Shown: in pieces, positions 24,578 through 33,220 of the stretch
Numbering within the stretch: the first letter of the stretch is position 1
Layout: every line of letters begins with the position of its first letter
Source: Candidatus Amesbacteria bacterium GW2011_GWC2_45_19
GTDB lineage: Bacteria; Patescibacteriota; Microgenomatia; CAZETR01; Amesbacteraceae
Direction: 5' to 3'
NCBI GenBank assembly: GCA_001001555.1
Contig: LCKS01000006.1
Location: 1 to 47,788 of the forward strand
Length of the DNA: 47,788 nt
Notes under the pieces: model-generated
The model's database searches: none
The model's input: the letters and a program-made list of their open reading frames with translations, nothing else
Told to the model about the DNA's origin: nothing
Translations under genes and position numbers: made by a program

Positions 24578-25548
24578 CTTATATTAAATATCACTTTACT
24601 TCCGTCCCTAGATAATCCCACCGGCATCTCTCTCAATCCATTCATGGCCTTTCTTACCATATCTCTCTTGCCTGTCGGCACGAACAGTGTCAGAAATCCT
24701 CCCCCGCCCGCCCCGGATATTTTTCCCCCAATCGCTCCGGCTTTTTTAGCCGCACTATAGATCTGATCAATTTCCGGGTCAGTGATCCGGCTGGCCAGCT
24801 GCCGTTTTAGTCTCCACCCCTCGTCCATTAGTCGCCCCAATTGGTCAATCTTTCCTCTCACCAACAGCTCTTTCGCTTGCCTGGCTTGCCCGGCCATTTT
24901 TTTCAAAATCTCATTTTTATTTTTTATATTTTCCTTCTGCTCCTGCAAAATACTCCCCGCTTGCCGGGTCCGTCCGGTATAAAAAACCATCAGATAACTT
25001 TTTAGGTCGTCCAAAATTTCCTCGGACAACCCCAGATCTTCTGCTACGATCTTGCCCGACTTCTTAAACTCAATAAATCTCACTCCCCCAAATGCAGCTA
25101 TATATTGGTCCTGCACCCCGATGGGTTTACCCAAAATTTTAATCTCTATTTCGCAGGCTTCTTGAGCTAGCCTTTGGGCGTCCGCCGCCCACCCGGTATA
25201 TTGATACAAGGCGTTCAACACCCCCACTGTCACCGTACTGGACGAGCCTAGCCCTGAGCCTGCTGAAGGGACGTCTGATTGAAACGAAATTTCTATCCCC
25301 TCTTTTATGCCCACTTTCTTCATGGCTTCCCGCACCAGTTCGTGTTTCAGCTCCCCTACCCGGTCCACAATTTCTTTAATTGAATAATTTACATAAATCT
25401 GCTTATCAAATCTCTCTTTGACAATGACGTACACATATTTATCAATCGCCGCCGTCACCACGCACCCGCCGTATTTCTTATAAAAATCCGGAAAATCCGT
25501 CCCTCCTCCCAAAAACGAAATCCTCAACGGCGTCCGCGTAATAATCAT
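24574..25548 (-). CDS. GHMP kinase, sugar-phosphate kinase (HddA-like)
   Basis: This small-molecule kinase of 324 aa has TPLRISFLGGGTDFPDF at the N-terminus, the ATP-binding motif PSAGSGLGSSS and the C-terminal GKISGAGGGGF. The N-terminal pattern matches D-glycero-D-manno-heptose 7-phosphate kinases and related fucokinase-like enzymes, so the substrate is probably a sugar or sugar phosphate. The operon context (nrdJ upstream, pduO downstream) does not explain it. It overlaps pduO by 4 nt and lies 15 nt after nrdJ. Confidence 0.88.
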   Translation of the reverse strand: MIITRTPLRISFLGGGTDFPDFYKKYGGCVVTAAIDKYVYVIVKERFDKQIYVNYSIKEIVDRVGELKHELVREAMKKVGIKEGIEISFQSDVPSAGSGLGSSSTVTVGVLNALYQYTGWAADAQRLAQEACEIEIKILGKPIGVQDQYIAAFGGVRFIEFKKSGKIVAEDLGLSEEILDDLKSYLMVFYTGRTRQAGSILQEQKENIKNKNEILKKMAGQARQAKELLVRGKIDQLGRLMDEGWRLKRQLASRITDPEIDQIYSAAKKAGAIGGKISGAGGGGFLTLFVPTGKRDMVRKAMNGLREMPVGLSRDGSKVIFNIR

Positions 25549-25563
25549 GCGCTCATTCTACCA

Positions 25564-27966
25564 CTAGCACTCACTGTACCCGCATCCGTAGCATTTTTTG
25601 CACCCCTCCTCAAATACCAGTTCCGCGTTTCCGCAGCCCGGACACAAATCCGGTTTTTTGGCAAACAAGCTTGCTTGTGCTGCTTGCGGTGCCTGCTCTG
25701 CCTGATAGCCAATTAAACCAAAGTGCGTCCCAATGGCTTTGGCCACCGCGTCCGGTAAACTTCTTATCTTATTCGGCCCAAACCCCACAGCGGATCCTCC
25801 CCCAATCCCCCGCAGTTGATCCATTATCTCCCGGGCTCTTTCCTTAGCCGGCAAATGATTACCGAATCTTAAGGTAGTCGAAATCAATCTTCCGATCGCC
25901 TCCGCCATGGCCGCGACTTCCGATCCGGCTTTACCAATAGTCACAAACAGTTCAAATGGATTCCCGTCACTGTCGTGATTCACGGTAATAAAAGCGCTGC
26001 CCACCGGCGTCTCAATCTGATACGTAGCTCCTTCCACTTTCACCGGCCTGGGCTTAATCAACTGCGTCTGAGGGCTAGTTTTGATCCCTAAGTTCAACAC
26101 TTGCTCACCTTTACTCCCGTCCCGAAATACTGTAATTCCATTGCATCCTGTCTCCCAAGCCATCATATACGCTTTCTTTATGTCCTCCACTGTTGTATCG
26201 TGCCGCAAATTAATCGTTTTGGAAACCCCATTGTCTGTATATTTTTGGAACACCGCTTGGGTTTTTACATGCCACTGGGGATCTATCTCGTGTGCTGTCC
26301 CAAATACTGCTCGCACATCCTCCGGAATTTCAGATAGACTTCTAACCACTCCATGCTCCGCAATTTTGGCCATCAACTCTTCGCTGTGAAAACCCCGCTC
26401 TCTAGCGATTTTTTCCAGAGCCGGGTTTACAAATGTCAAAGTTCGGTTTTCGCTTTTGACAATATGCTGATAGGCTATGGCAAACAGCGGTTCTATCCCC
26501 CCGGATGCATTAGCCAAAATTCCAATAGACCCCGTCGGCGCAATTGTAGTTACGGTACTATTGCGGATTGGTTCATCTTTAGCATAAATACTTTTTTGCC
26601 ACATAGGAAACGCCCCCCGCTCGGCAGCCAATGCTTTAGACTGTGCGTGTCCCTCCTCGTTAATCAGTTTCATCACTTTCTCAGCCAAGTTCAGCGCTTC
26701 TTGGCTATCATAAGGAATGCCCAATTCTACCAACATATCCGCCCACCCGCCTACCCCCAACCCAATTCTTCTAATTTTCTTCACTGTTTCATCTATTTGC
26801 TGCAATGGGAATGGATTCATTTCGATTACATCATCCAACATTCTCACGGCCGTACGAGCCACCTCACGAAGTTTCTCCCAATCTACCTTTTTATCTTTCA
26901 CAAAATATCCCAGAAATATGCTTCCCAAGTTACACGCATCAAAGGGATACAGCGGCTGTTCACCACAAGGATTAGTGCTTTCCACTTCCCATCCATTGGC
27001 CCGAATGGGATTAGCTGTACTCTGATTAATTCTGTCAATAAACACTAACCCTGGATCCCCGGTCTTCCAAGCACTTTTAGCAATCTCGTCCCATACTTCG
27101 CGGGCCCTTAATCTTCCGGTTACTTCTCCGGTATGCGGGGCCACCAGGTCGTACTCCCCGTCCTCCTCCAAAGCTTTCATAAACTTATCCGTAATCGCCG
27201 CCGAAATATTAAAGTTAGTTATTCCCTTTCCATTATCCTTACAATGAATAAACTCCAAAATGTCCGGGTGATCCACTCGCAAAATTCCCATATTTGCCCC
27301 TCGCCTTTTTCCTCCCTGCTTAACCTGGTTGGTAGCCTCATCATAAATCCGCATGAAAGACACCGGACCGCTAGCTACTCCCACATTATCTCTCACCCGG
27401 GAGCCGGCTGGTCTCAGTCGACTAAACGAGAACCCAGTCCCCCCACCGCTTTGGTGAATTAATCCTTGCCACTTCACCCCATCAAAAATGCTGGTCAAAT
27501 CATCATCAACAGGAATCACAAAACAAGCACTATACTGTAAATTACTTTCCGTCCCCGCATTCATCAGGGTTGGTGAGTTGGGTAAAAACCATCTATTCAA
27601 CATTAATTTATAAAATTCTCTCGCCTCTATCTCTATCTCTTTCCTGGATTTTCCAAATTTTACCTCCGCTCTGGCCAATTCCCAGGCCACCCGCCAGCAC
27701 ATTTCTTCTACTGTCTCCACCACCTTCCCATCCTTATCCTTCAAAAAATACCTCTCATTCAATACCCTAATCGCCTGTTCACTCCATGGCTCACCTGTGA
27801 TATCCGCCGGCACTTCCGGCATCGGCCCTGCCATCTTCCCCACCATCGCCGCCATCTCTTTATATTCCAATCTCTCCCACGGAACTCTCTTCGCGTGCCC
27901 ATTGGTCTTGGCCCTTTTGTGGGCTGAGCGTTGAGCGTTGAGCGTTTGTAATTTTAATTCAGGCAT
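25564..27966 (-). CDS. nrdJ: Adenosylcobalamin-dependent ribonucleotide reductase (class II)
   Basis: It reduces ribonucleotides to deoxyribonucleotides using a thiyl radical generated from adenosylcobalamin. At 800 aa it has the core motifs PNSPTLMNAG, STNPCGEQPLYPFDACNLGS with the active-site Cys, and IAPTGSIGILANASGGIEP. A C-terminal zinc-ribbon-like tail (CPGCG to CYGCGYSEC) provides the redox cysteines. The first about 15 residues (LQTLNAQRSAHK) are coded by a TTGAGCG repeat (27919-27948) and REIEIEAREF by TCTATC repeats. It follows nrdR in the same direction, and its cofactor enzyme is encoded in the same unit. Confidence 0.97.
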   Translation of the reverse strand: MPELKLQTLNAQRSAHKRAKTNGHAKRVPWERLEYKEMAAMVGKMAGPMPEVPADITGEPWSEQAIRVLNERYFLKDKDGKVVETVEEMCWRVAWELARAEVKFGKSRKEIEIEAREFYKLMLNRWFLPNSPTLMNAGTESNLQYSACFVIPVDDDLTSIFDGVKWQGLIHQSGGGTGFSFSRLRPAGSRVRDNVGVASGPVSFMRIYDEATNQVKQGGKRRGANMGILRVDHPDILEFIHCKDNGKGITNFNISAAITDKFMKALEEDGEYDLVAPHTGEVTGRLRAREVWDEIAKSAWKTGDPGLVFIDRINQSTANPIRANGWEVESTNPCGEQPLYPFDACNLGSIFLGYFVKDKKVDWEKLREVARTAVRMLDDVIEMNPFPLQQIDETVKKIRRIGLGVGGWADMLVELGIPYDSQEALNLAEKVMKLINEEGHAQSKALAAERGAFPMWQKSIYAKDEPIRNSTVTTIAPTGSIGILANASGGIEPLFAIAYQHIVKSENRTLTFVNPALEKIARERGFHSEELMAKIAEHGVVRSLSEIPEDVRAVFGTAHEIDPQWHVKTQAVFQKYTDNGVSKTINLRHDTTVEDIKKAYMMAWETGCNGITVFRDGSKGEQVLNLGIKTSPQTQLIKPRPVKVEGATYQIETPVGSAFITVNHDSDGNPFELFVTIGKAGSEVAAMAEAIGRLISTTLRFGNHLPAKERAREIMDQLRGIGGGSAVGFGPNKIRSLPDAVAKAIGTHFGLIGYQAEQAPQAAQASLFAKKPDLCPGCGNAELVFEEGCKKCYGCGYSEC

Positions 27967-27990
27967 ATAATTTTTATCCCTTTCCTTCTT

Positions 27991-28029
27991 CCCTCTCCTG
28001 AATTAAGGAGAGGGATCGAGGGTGAGGTA
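27991..28029 (+). repeat. Palindromic element copy 6 (intergenic, nrdR-nrdJ)
   Basis: Arms CCCTCTCCT / AGGAGAGGG flank GAATTA, with right tail GAGGGTGAGGTAT. It fills most of the 63-bp gap between nrdR and nrdJ, so it will form a hairpin in the operon mRNA. Confidence 0.85.
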
Positions 28030-28476
28030 TTATGAGATTTTTTCTAGGAGTTTCTCGAACTCCGTCAGATCTGTCAGCTCCAAATATACGCTGGCAAACC
28101 TCATCCAGGCTACTTTGTCGATATTTTTCAGTCTCTTCAAAACCATCCGCCCGATTGTCTTGGAAGGAATTTCGGAAACTTCTTTTCTCCTCACTTCCCT
28201 TTCCACTTCATCAGCCAATTGGTTGATCAAATCTATGGACACCGGACGTTTGTCAAAAGATTTAATCGTCCCCCGGACAATTTTCTCCCTGTCAAACGCT
28301 TGCCGCCCGCCGTCCCTTTTTATGACAAAGATCGTCGGCCCCTCGACCCGTTCAAATGTAGTGAAACGCTTTTGGCATTTCTCACATTCGCGCCGTCTTC
28401 TAAGCGACTGTCCGTCTTCTGCTACTCTAGACTCCAACACCGAAGTTTCAGAGTTAGCGCAAAACGGACACTGCAT
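28030..28476 (-). CDS. nrdR: Transcriptional repressor NrdR
   Basis: This (d)ATP-sensing repressor of ribonucleotide reductase operons is 148 aa. The N-terminal zinc ribbon has CPFC and CEKC pairs (CPFCANSETSVLESR, then RRRECEKCQKRFTTFE), and the ATP-cone domain spans about 46-136 (VIKRDGGRQAFDREKIVRG). The length is standard. It heads the operon with nrdJ, which fits autoregulated dNTP control. Confidence 0.97.
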   Translation of the reverse strand: MQCPFCANSETSVLESRVAEDGQSLRRRRECEKCQKRFTTFERVEGPTIFVIKRDGGRQAFDREKIVRGTIKSFDKRPVSIDLINQLADEVEREVRRKEVSEIPSKTIGRMVLKRLKNIDKVAWMRFASVYLELTDLTEFEKLLEKIS

Positions 28477-28502
28477 ATTTAGTGGCGGTCTTTAGACTAG
28501 AA

Positions 28503-28541
28503 CACTACATCCAGCGCGTCAATCATCAACTTCTATATCAA
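28503..28541 (-). promoter_or_regulatory. Candidate NrdR boxes upstream of nrdR
   Basis: On the minus strand two related sites, TTTGATATAGAAGTT (about 28529-28543) and CTGGATGTAGTGTTC (about 28501-28515), share GAT(A/G)TAG and resemble one half of the NrdR box consensus. Their spacing is 28 bp, not the usual 31-32, so the call is weak. A TTGACG -35-like hexamer lies between them. Confidence 0.3.
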
Positions 28542-28555
28542 ATGACATCAACAAC

Positions 28556-29221
28556 TTACTTAGCTTCCAATACCGTCTGGGCCAAATTTTCTTGCAAACT
28601 CTTTACCCCCGCCAAAGTTCTCTGCAGCGCTTCTTTCTCCACTCCTCCGCTTTTAGCGCTTATTATCTCCAATACTTCCTGGTGTTTGGCCACGGCTTTT
28701 GTCAAAGTTAACAACAAACTCTTCACGTCTCTCCCCTCACCAGACAATTTTATAGTCCTATTCACCGCTGATTCCAAATACTTCTCCGCTTTAGTAGCTG
28801 TACTTACCCCCAAGCTTACTTTTCCACCTTCCACTAGCGCCGCCGCCGCCCCGATTCTTTTGTCCGCATACAGAAGTTCTTTCCTGGCCTTGCCCGCTTC
28901 ATCAAACGTCACCCACAGCTGCAACCTATCCCGCAAGGCTTTCACTTTATATAACGGACTATCCGGCAGCATTCCCGGATACGGCAAGTAATACTCTACC
29001 TTCACTGTCACCGGATCCACGGCCGCTCTTGGAGAACTCACCGAGAGGACTGACATCATAAGTACCGCCAACCCAAACAGCAGCGCCGCCGAGCAGCCGA
29101 TCAAAGCGTTACGCAAATTTCCCCACGCACTCTTCCAGAAAACCTCTGTTTCGGGTAAATTTTGTGTACCAGTACCCATATGGGTACTCTCTAGTATGCC
29201 ACACCTTGTCAAGTCTTTCAA
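28556..29221 (-). CDS. Membrane-anchored protein, DUF5667-like
   Basis: The 221-aa product has a single hydrophobic helix (about 38-62) followed by an extracytoplasmic helical domain. The phrase YYLPYPGMLPDSPLYKVKALRDRLQL is typical of DUF5667 proteins. The function is unknown. The first ATG is at 29221; M15 at 29179, with an AGAGAG upstream, is an alternative. A perfect 18-bp palindrome covers that internal start. Confidence 0.8.
   Translation of the reverse strand: MKDLTRCGILESTHMGTGTQNLPETEVFWKSAWGNLRNALIGCSAALLFGLAVLMMSVLSVSSPRAAVDPVTVKVEYYLPYPGMLPDSPLYKVKALRDRLQLWVTFDEAGKARKELLYADKRIGAAAALVEGGKVSLGVSTATKAEKYLESAVNRTIKLSGEGRDVKSLLLTLTKAVAKHQEVLEIISAKSGGVEKEALQRTLAGVKSLQENLAQTVLEAK
29171..29188. 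promoter_or_regulatory. Perfect 18-bp palindrome at a start codon
   Basis: AGTACCCATATGGGTACT is fully self-complementary and contains the ATG at 29179. It has the form of a dimeric repressor operator, but no regulator can be assigned. Confidence 0.4.
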
Positions 29222-29259
29222 CCAACCCTATCACACAGTATCAAGGCTTTTTCCATAAT

Positions 29260-29661
29260 TTATACACCAATTCTTACTTCTTTTGGGTAAAATTCATCGA
29301 AAGTCAAAATTCCATCCAGCTTGTATTTCTCCATCACCGCTAAACTAGCGCAATCCACAAACGACGTTCCCTTTTTCTCCTGTTTCAAAAAAATTTTCCA
29401 CGAAGCTTTTTCTAACTCCTCGTCAATATAAATGCTTTCATCGGCTATGTCACCATAATCATTCATAAACTTTCTGGCTAACTTCATTCCCACTCTCATG
29501 CTCAACACTGTCGCTATCTCTTGTACGACCAGGTTTGTTAACACCAAGCCCCCGCCCAAATCTTTTACTTTCGAAAGCAATTGCACTGCTTTCTTATGTA
29601 AACTATCGTCTGGTCTATAAACAGCCACCAGTACGTTTGCGTCCATTAACGCCCTGCCCAT
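29260..29661 (-). CDS. PIN-domain toxin (VapC-like)
   Basis: This probable endoribonuclease has 133 aa. PIN acidic residues are visible in LMDANVLVAVYR (first Asp), VVQEIA (Glu), SFVDCASLAVM (Asp) and LTFDEFY (Asp). It overlaps the upstream RHH gene by 16 nt, the usual antitoxin-first order. The true start may be M6. Confidence 0.9.
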   Translation of the reverse strand: MGRALMDANVLVAVYRPDDSLHKKAVQLLSKVKDLGGGLVLTNLVVQEIATVLSMRVGMKLARKFMNDYGDIADESIYIDEELEKASWKIFLKQEKKGTSFVDCASLAVMEKYKLDGILTFDEFYPKEVRIGV

Positions 29662-29903
29662 TTGGGATTCCCCTCTCCGTACAGATAGTAATCAATTTTA
29701 GAAGACAAGTCCTTGGGTCCGCCCCTGCCTCCTGCTCCAATGAACTTTTTCCAGTCTCTCTTTTTTTGCGTCTTCGCTCTCTTCTTCTTCACCTCCTCCG
29801 CTCCTTCCCGGATCAATTGAGAAAAATTTAACCCGCTGGTCTTGGCCAACAGCATTAAATCTCTATGCAAGTCATCTGGAATATATACCTGCGTCCTTAT
29901 CAT
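29646..29903 (-). CDS. Ribbon-helix-helix antitoxin
   Basis: This 85-aa protein has an N-terminal RHH fold: RTQVYIPDDLHRDLMLLAK, then GLNFSQLIREG. A basic linker and a C-terminal toxin-binding tail follow. It is the first gene of the pair with the PIN toxin. The promoter directly abuts the ATG, so the mRNA is predicted leaderless. GACATAC repeats within the promoter are candidate autoregulatory sites. Confidence 0.88.
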   Translation of the reverse strand: MIRTQVYIPDDLHRDLMLLAKTSGLNFSQLIREGAEEVKKKRAKTQKKRDWKKFIGAGGRGGPKDLSSKIDYYLYGEGNPKWAGR

Positions 29904-29909
29904 GCCCTA

Positions 29910-29938
29910 ATTGTATGTCGTATGTCATATGTTGTCAA
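29910..29938 (-). promoter_or_regulatory. Consensus promoter of the RHH/PIN pair (leaderless)
   Basis: TTGACA (29933-29938), a 17-bp spacer, then TACAAT (29910-29915). Only 6 bp separate the -10 from the ATG, placing +1 at about the start codon. The spacer contains repeated GACATA(C/T) units that could be an antitoxin operator. Confidence 0.8.
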
Positions 29939-30020
29939 GATCAAGTTCCGCTTTTTACACCAACCACCACGATCGTTACTAACAATGTAAATCTACTTTT
30001 ACCCCCACAAACTAAATCCC

Positions 30021-30043
30021 TGTTCCACCTGAGAGGTGGAACA
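30021..30043. repeat. Second copy of the mutM palindrome
   Basis: These 23 bp are identical to 10828-10850 (arms TGTTCCACCT / AGGTGGAACA). They lie 6 bp after the stop of the 178-aa gene, as a terminator-like hairpin without a T-run. Confidence 0.8.
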
Positions 30044-30049
30044 ATATCA

Positions 30050-30586
30050 CTACAATTTCGCCAAAACATTTTGCGCCAAAGAAGACGCGGCCTTCGATTT
30101 AACCGCCTCCTTAGCGGCACTTTCTCTTTCTTGTATTCTTTTAAGACTTCTACTTAGACTATCGAGTATTGTCCTACTAGTCAAATCAAGCATGACCCCC
30201 TCTTTTTTTCTCCCCCCTGCAATTTCGCCAGCGTCATTTACTACCGCTTCATCAGGTAACTCCCCGGCAAATACAACGCCATACTGAGTAAAATAATTAC
30301 TGTATTCAGAATCCTGTCTAAGCCTCAAAAACTCCCTCCCTTTGCTGTCTACAACAGCATCACAAGCGTCCGGATATTTTTCTTTCACTCCCGCCATTAT
30401 TGCCAAATTATTCCTTTCGTCGTCGGTCGAGCCCGTCTCCATCTGCCTTTTCAACTCTCCCTCCCTTGCCAACGCCGCATTTCTCCCTTTTGTCGCTTCC
30501 AAACCCGCCAGTTCCTGCGCCCGCCCCTGATCGTTCGTCACTCGCCCCTTATCAGGTCCTTCAGATACATGAAACTCATCCGCCAT
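30050..30586 (-). CDS. Unknown soluble protein
   Basis: This 178-aa, highly charged, mainly helical protein (starts MADEFHVSEGPDKGRVTN, ends SSLAQNVLAKL) has no recognised motif. It is monocistronic. The AT-rich upstream region (30587-30680) shows no clear promoter. I cannot infer a function. Confidence 0.7.
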   Translation of the reverse strand: MADEFHVSEGPDKGRVTNDQGRAQELAGLEATKGRNAALAREGELKRQMETGSTDDERNNLAIMAGVKEKYPDACDAVVDSKGREFLRLRQDSEYSNYFTQYGVVFAGELPDEAVVNDAGEIAGGRKKEGVMLDLTSRTILDSLSRSLKRIQERESAAKEAVKSKAASSLAQNVLAKL

Positions 30587-30680
30587 ACCCCTATTAAACT
30601 CTCTCTCTCTACAAAAGTCAACCCCAAAAATTAATCCCTTTTTCTCACGACCGCGAACAAATGGTCTTAATTAGCAAAAT

Positions 30681-30842
30681 CTATCCCCACAAATTAAACA
30701 GGCCGCCGATGGACAGGAGAATCCCCAAAGCCAGCCAGCCCAGGACAAAGATTACCACCGCGTTTAGAATCCAATCCAGCGTTTTTTCTTCTTTCGCATC
30801 CAACTGCCCTTCCAGCAAATCATCCTTTTTCTTAACAGCCAT
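30681..30842 (-). CDS. Small single-helix membrane protein
   Basis: From the ATG at 30842 the product is 53 aa: a charged N-terminus (MAVKKKDDLLEGQLDAKEEK) then one hydrophobic helix with Gly-rich end (VVIFVLGWLALGILLSIGGL). A TTG at 30878 would add 12 residues but has little support. It diverges from the penicillin-binding protein gene. The function is unknown. Confidence 0.65.
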   Translation of the reverse strand: MAVKKKDDLLEGQLDAKEEKTLDWILNAVVIFVLGWLALGILLSIGGLFNLWG

Positions 30843-30880
30843 TACCAATAATATAATCCCCCCTGCGTTATAATTCAAGA

Positions 30881-33115
30881 GTGAGTAAAATTACTCCTCC
30901 TGAACTTCGTTCTTCCCCCCCTAATTTAGGGGGGGACCGAGTAGGGGGGGGCCGAGGGGGAGTGTTGAAAAACTGGAAATTATTATTATTTGGGATTTCG
31001 GGTTTAGGATTTAGTGTTTATATCTTATGGGGCCTGCCCAATCCCCTGCGCCTGACTACTAATCCCGCTCCCGCCTCCACTAAAATTCTGGACCGCAACG
31101 GTAGGCTTTTGTACGAAGTTTTCGTAGGGGAGCGGCGCACTCCCATCTCCCTTTCCTCCCTACCTAAATACGTGTGGCAGGCCACCCTGGCCGCCGAAGA
31201 CCGGGATTTCTACAAACACTCTGGATTTAGTATTAGAGGTATCACCCGGGCCTTTATTAGCACTTTCTTCAAGAAAAATCTCCAAGGCGGCTCTACCATT
31301 ACCCAGCAACTGGTCAAAAACGCTCTTTTGGAACCCGACCGCACTGTCAGGCGCAAAATCCGCGAATTCATTCTCTCAGCAGCCGTGGAAACCGCTTATA
31401 AAAAGGACCAAATTCTCGAGTTTTACCTCAACCAAGTGCCCTACGGCGGCACCGCCTACGGATTAGAATCCGCCGCCCAAACCTACTTTGGCAAAAAGGC
31501 GGCCGATCTGAATTTGGCCGAAGCCGCCTTACTGGCCGGCTTGCCCCAGGCCCCCAGTTTTTACTCGCCCCTCTCCCGCCCGGAACTGGCCAAAGCCCGC
31601 CAAGAATATGTTCTCAAGCAAATGCTCGACGCCGGATTTATTGACAACTCCCAATATCTAATTTCTAAGGACCAAGAACTGCAGTATATCCCCGCCCCTA
31701 CTCTCAACGCGCCCCATTTCTCCCTGTGGGTCAAAGACTTACTGCTCCAAAAATACGGCTTGGCCAAAGTCGAGCAGGACGGGCTGATTGTTACCACCAC
31801 CTTAGACCTCGGTCTGCAAAATTTTGCCCAAGCCGCCGTGGCCACCGAAGTCGGCCGGCTCAAAGCCGAAAAAGTCGGCAACGGAGCAGTCCTGGTCATC
31901 CGTCCCAAAACCGGCGAGATTTTAGCCATGGTTGGCTCCAAGGATTATTTTGACGTCAAATCTGACGGCAACGTCAATGTTACTTTGAGCAAGCGCCAGC
32001 CGGGGTCAGCTATCAAACCTATCAATTATGCCCTGGCACTGGAGCACCGCCTGCTCACCGCCAGCACGGTTCTGGCGGACAAACCCACCTGTTTTCTCAT
32101 TCCAGACCAAGAACCTTACTGCCCGGTGAATTACGACAACCAATGGCACGGCCCCACCCAAGTCCGTTTCGCTCTGGGCAACTCTTTCAATATCCCCGCC
32201 GTCAAAACCCTGGTTCTCAATGGATTAGAAAATTTTGTGGCCAGCTCTTCGGCTTTCGGCCTGACCACCTTCACCGACGCCAAAAACTTTGGGCCCTCTA
32301 TTACTTTAGGCGGAGGGGAAGTCACCATGCTGGATTTGGCCACTGCCTATGGCGTTCTGGCCAACACCGGCCAGCGGGTTAATTTAAATCCCATTCTCAA
32401 AATCACCGATCGTTCCGGCAAAATTCTGGAAGAGGCGCCCAAGCTACCGCCCAATACCCGGGTCATTTCTCCGGGGTCGGCGTATATTGTCTCTCATCTC
32501 TTGCTGGATAACGGGGCCCGGTCGGCCGCCTTTGGCTCCAGTTCGTACTTAGTGGTTAAAAACCATCCCGAAGTTTCTGTCAAAACCGGCACCACTAACG
32601 ACAAACGCGACAATTGGACCGTTGGTTACAACCCCGATATTTTGGTGGCCGTCTGGGTGGGCAATAACGACAACTCTCCTATGAGCGCTGTGGCCTCCGG
32701 TGTCACTGGCGCCTCCCCCATCTGGAACAAGGTTATCTCATTCGCTCTCAAAGACGCATCCCCCCGCTGGCCGGTCCAGCCTCCCGATGTCATCGGGGCT
32801 CTGGTGTGTTCCCTCTCTGGCCTCAAGGTTCCGGACAACCCTCCGGGAAACTGTTCCCCCCGCTATGAATACTTTCTCAAAGGCACCGTTCCCCCACCCC
32901 AAGATGGCGACCTGCGCCGGGACATTCCCATCTTCCGTCCTACCCAATCACCGGCAACTTCCAGACAAATCATCGAACAGCCGGATCAAATTGAATACCA
33001 AAATCACGCTGTGGTTTTTGACCCTCTGGGCGTTCAGCTCTGCCTAGACTGCGCCGGCGGCTACGGCGAAGCCGACTCCATCCGTCTCGACCGCCACGGC
33101 CGGGCTGTAAAATAA
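30881..33115 (+). CDS. Class A penicillin-binding protein 1
   Basis: This bifunctional peptidoglycan synthase has a transmembrane helix at about 33-50, a GT51 glycosyltransferase domain with catalytic E106 (AAEDRDFYKHSGF) and GGSTITQQLVKN, and a transpeptidase with S376-A-I-K379, the GNSFN (SxN) motif and KTGTT. It is 744 aa. The start is a GTG; a TATAAT (30852-30857) lies upstream. The cytosolic tail PELRSSPPNLGGDRVGGGRGG is coded by a palindromic element, so half of the N-terminal tail is repeat-derived. It is followed by a paralogue. Confidence 0.95.
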   Translation: MSKITPPELRSSPPNLGGDRVGGGRGGVLKNWKLLLFGISGLGFSVYILWGLPNPLRLTTNPAPASTKILDRNGRLLYEVFVGERRTPISLSSLPKYVWQATLAAEDRDFYKHSGFSIRGITRAFISTFFKKNLQGGSTITQQLVKNALLEPDRTVRRKIREFILSAAVETAYKKDQILEFYLNQVPYGGTAYGLESAAQTYFGKKAADLNLAEAALLAGLPQAPSFYSPLSRPELAKARQEYVLKQMLDAGFIDNSQYLISKDQELQYIPAPTLNAPHFSLWVKDLLLQKYGLAKVEQDGLIVTTTLDLGLQNFAQAAVATEVGRLKAEKVGNGAVLVIRPKTGEILAMVGSKDYFDVKSDGNVNVTLSKRQPGSAIKPINYALALEHRLLTASTVLADKPTCFLIPDQEPYCPVNYDNQWHGPTQVRFALGNSFNIPAVKTLVLNGLENFVASSSAFGLTTFTDAKNFGPSITLGGGEVTMLDLATAYGVLANTGQRVNLNPILKITDRSGKILEEAPKLPPNTRVISPGSAYIVSHLLLDNGARSAAFGSSSYLVVKNHPEVSVKTGTTNDKRDNWTVGYNPDILVAVWVGNNDNSPMSAVASGVTGASPIWNKVISFALKDASPRWPVQPPDVIGALVCSLSGLKVPDNPPGNCSPRYEYFLKGTVPPPQDGDLRRDIPIFRPTQSPATSRQIIEQPDQIEYQNHAVVFDPLGVQLCLDCAGGYGEADSIRLDRHGRAVK
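30913..30951 (+). repeat. Palindromic element copy 7 (in-frame, PBP 1)
   Basis: Arms CCCCCCCTAA / TTAGGGGGGG with a G-rich right tail. It has the same plus-strand orientation as the copies in minus-strand genes. Confidence 0.75.
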
Positions 33116-33220
33116 GCGCTTTTTTACCAATTTCAAGCTATAGCGTCAATCTGGTAAATCTTTCACCCCATAGTCAATTTCAAATCTTGGCGATATAATT
33201 AGCCACCCTGCCTCCAGGCT

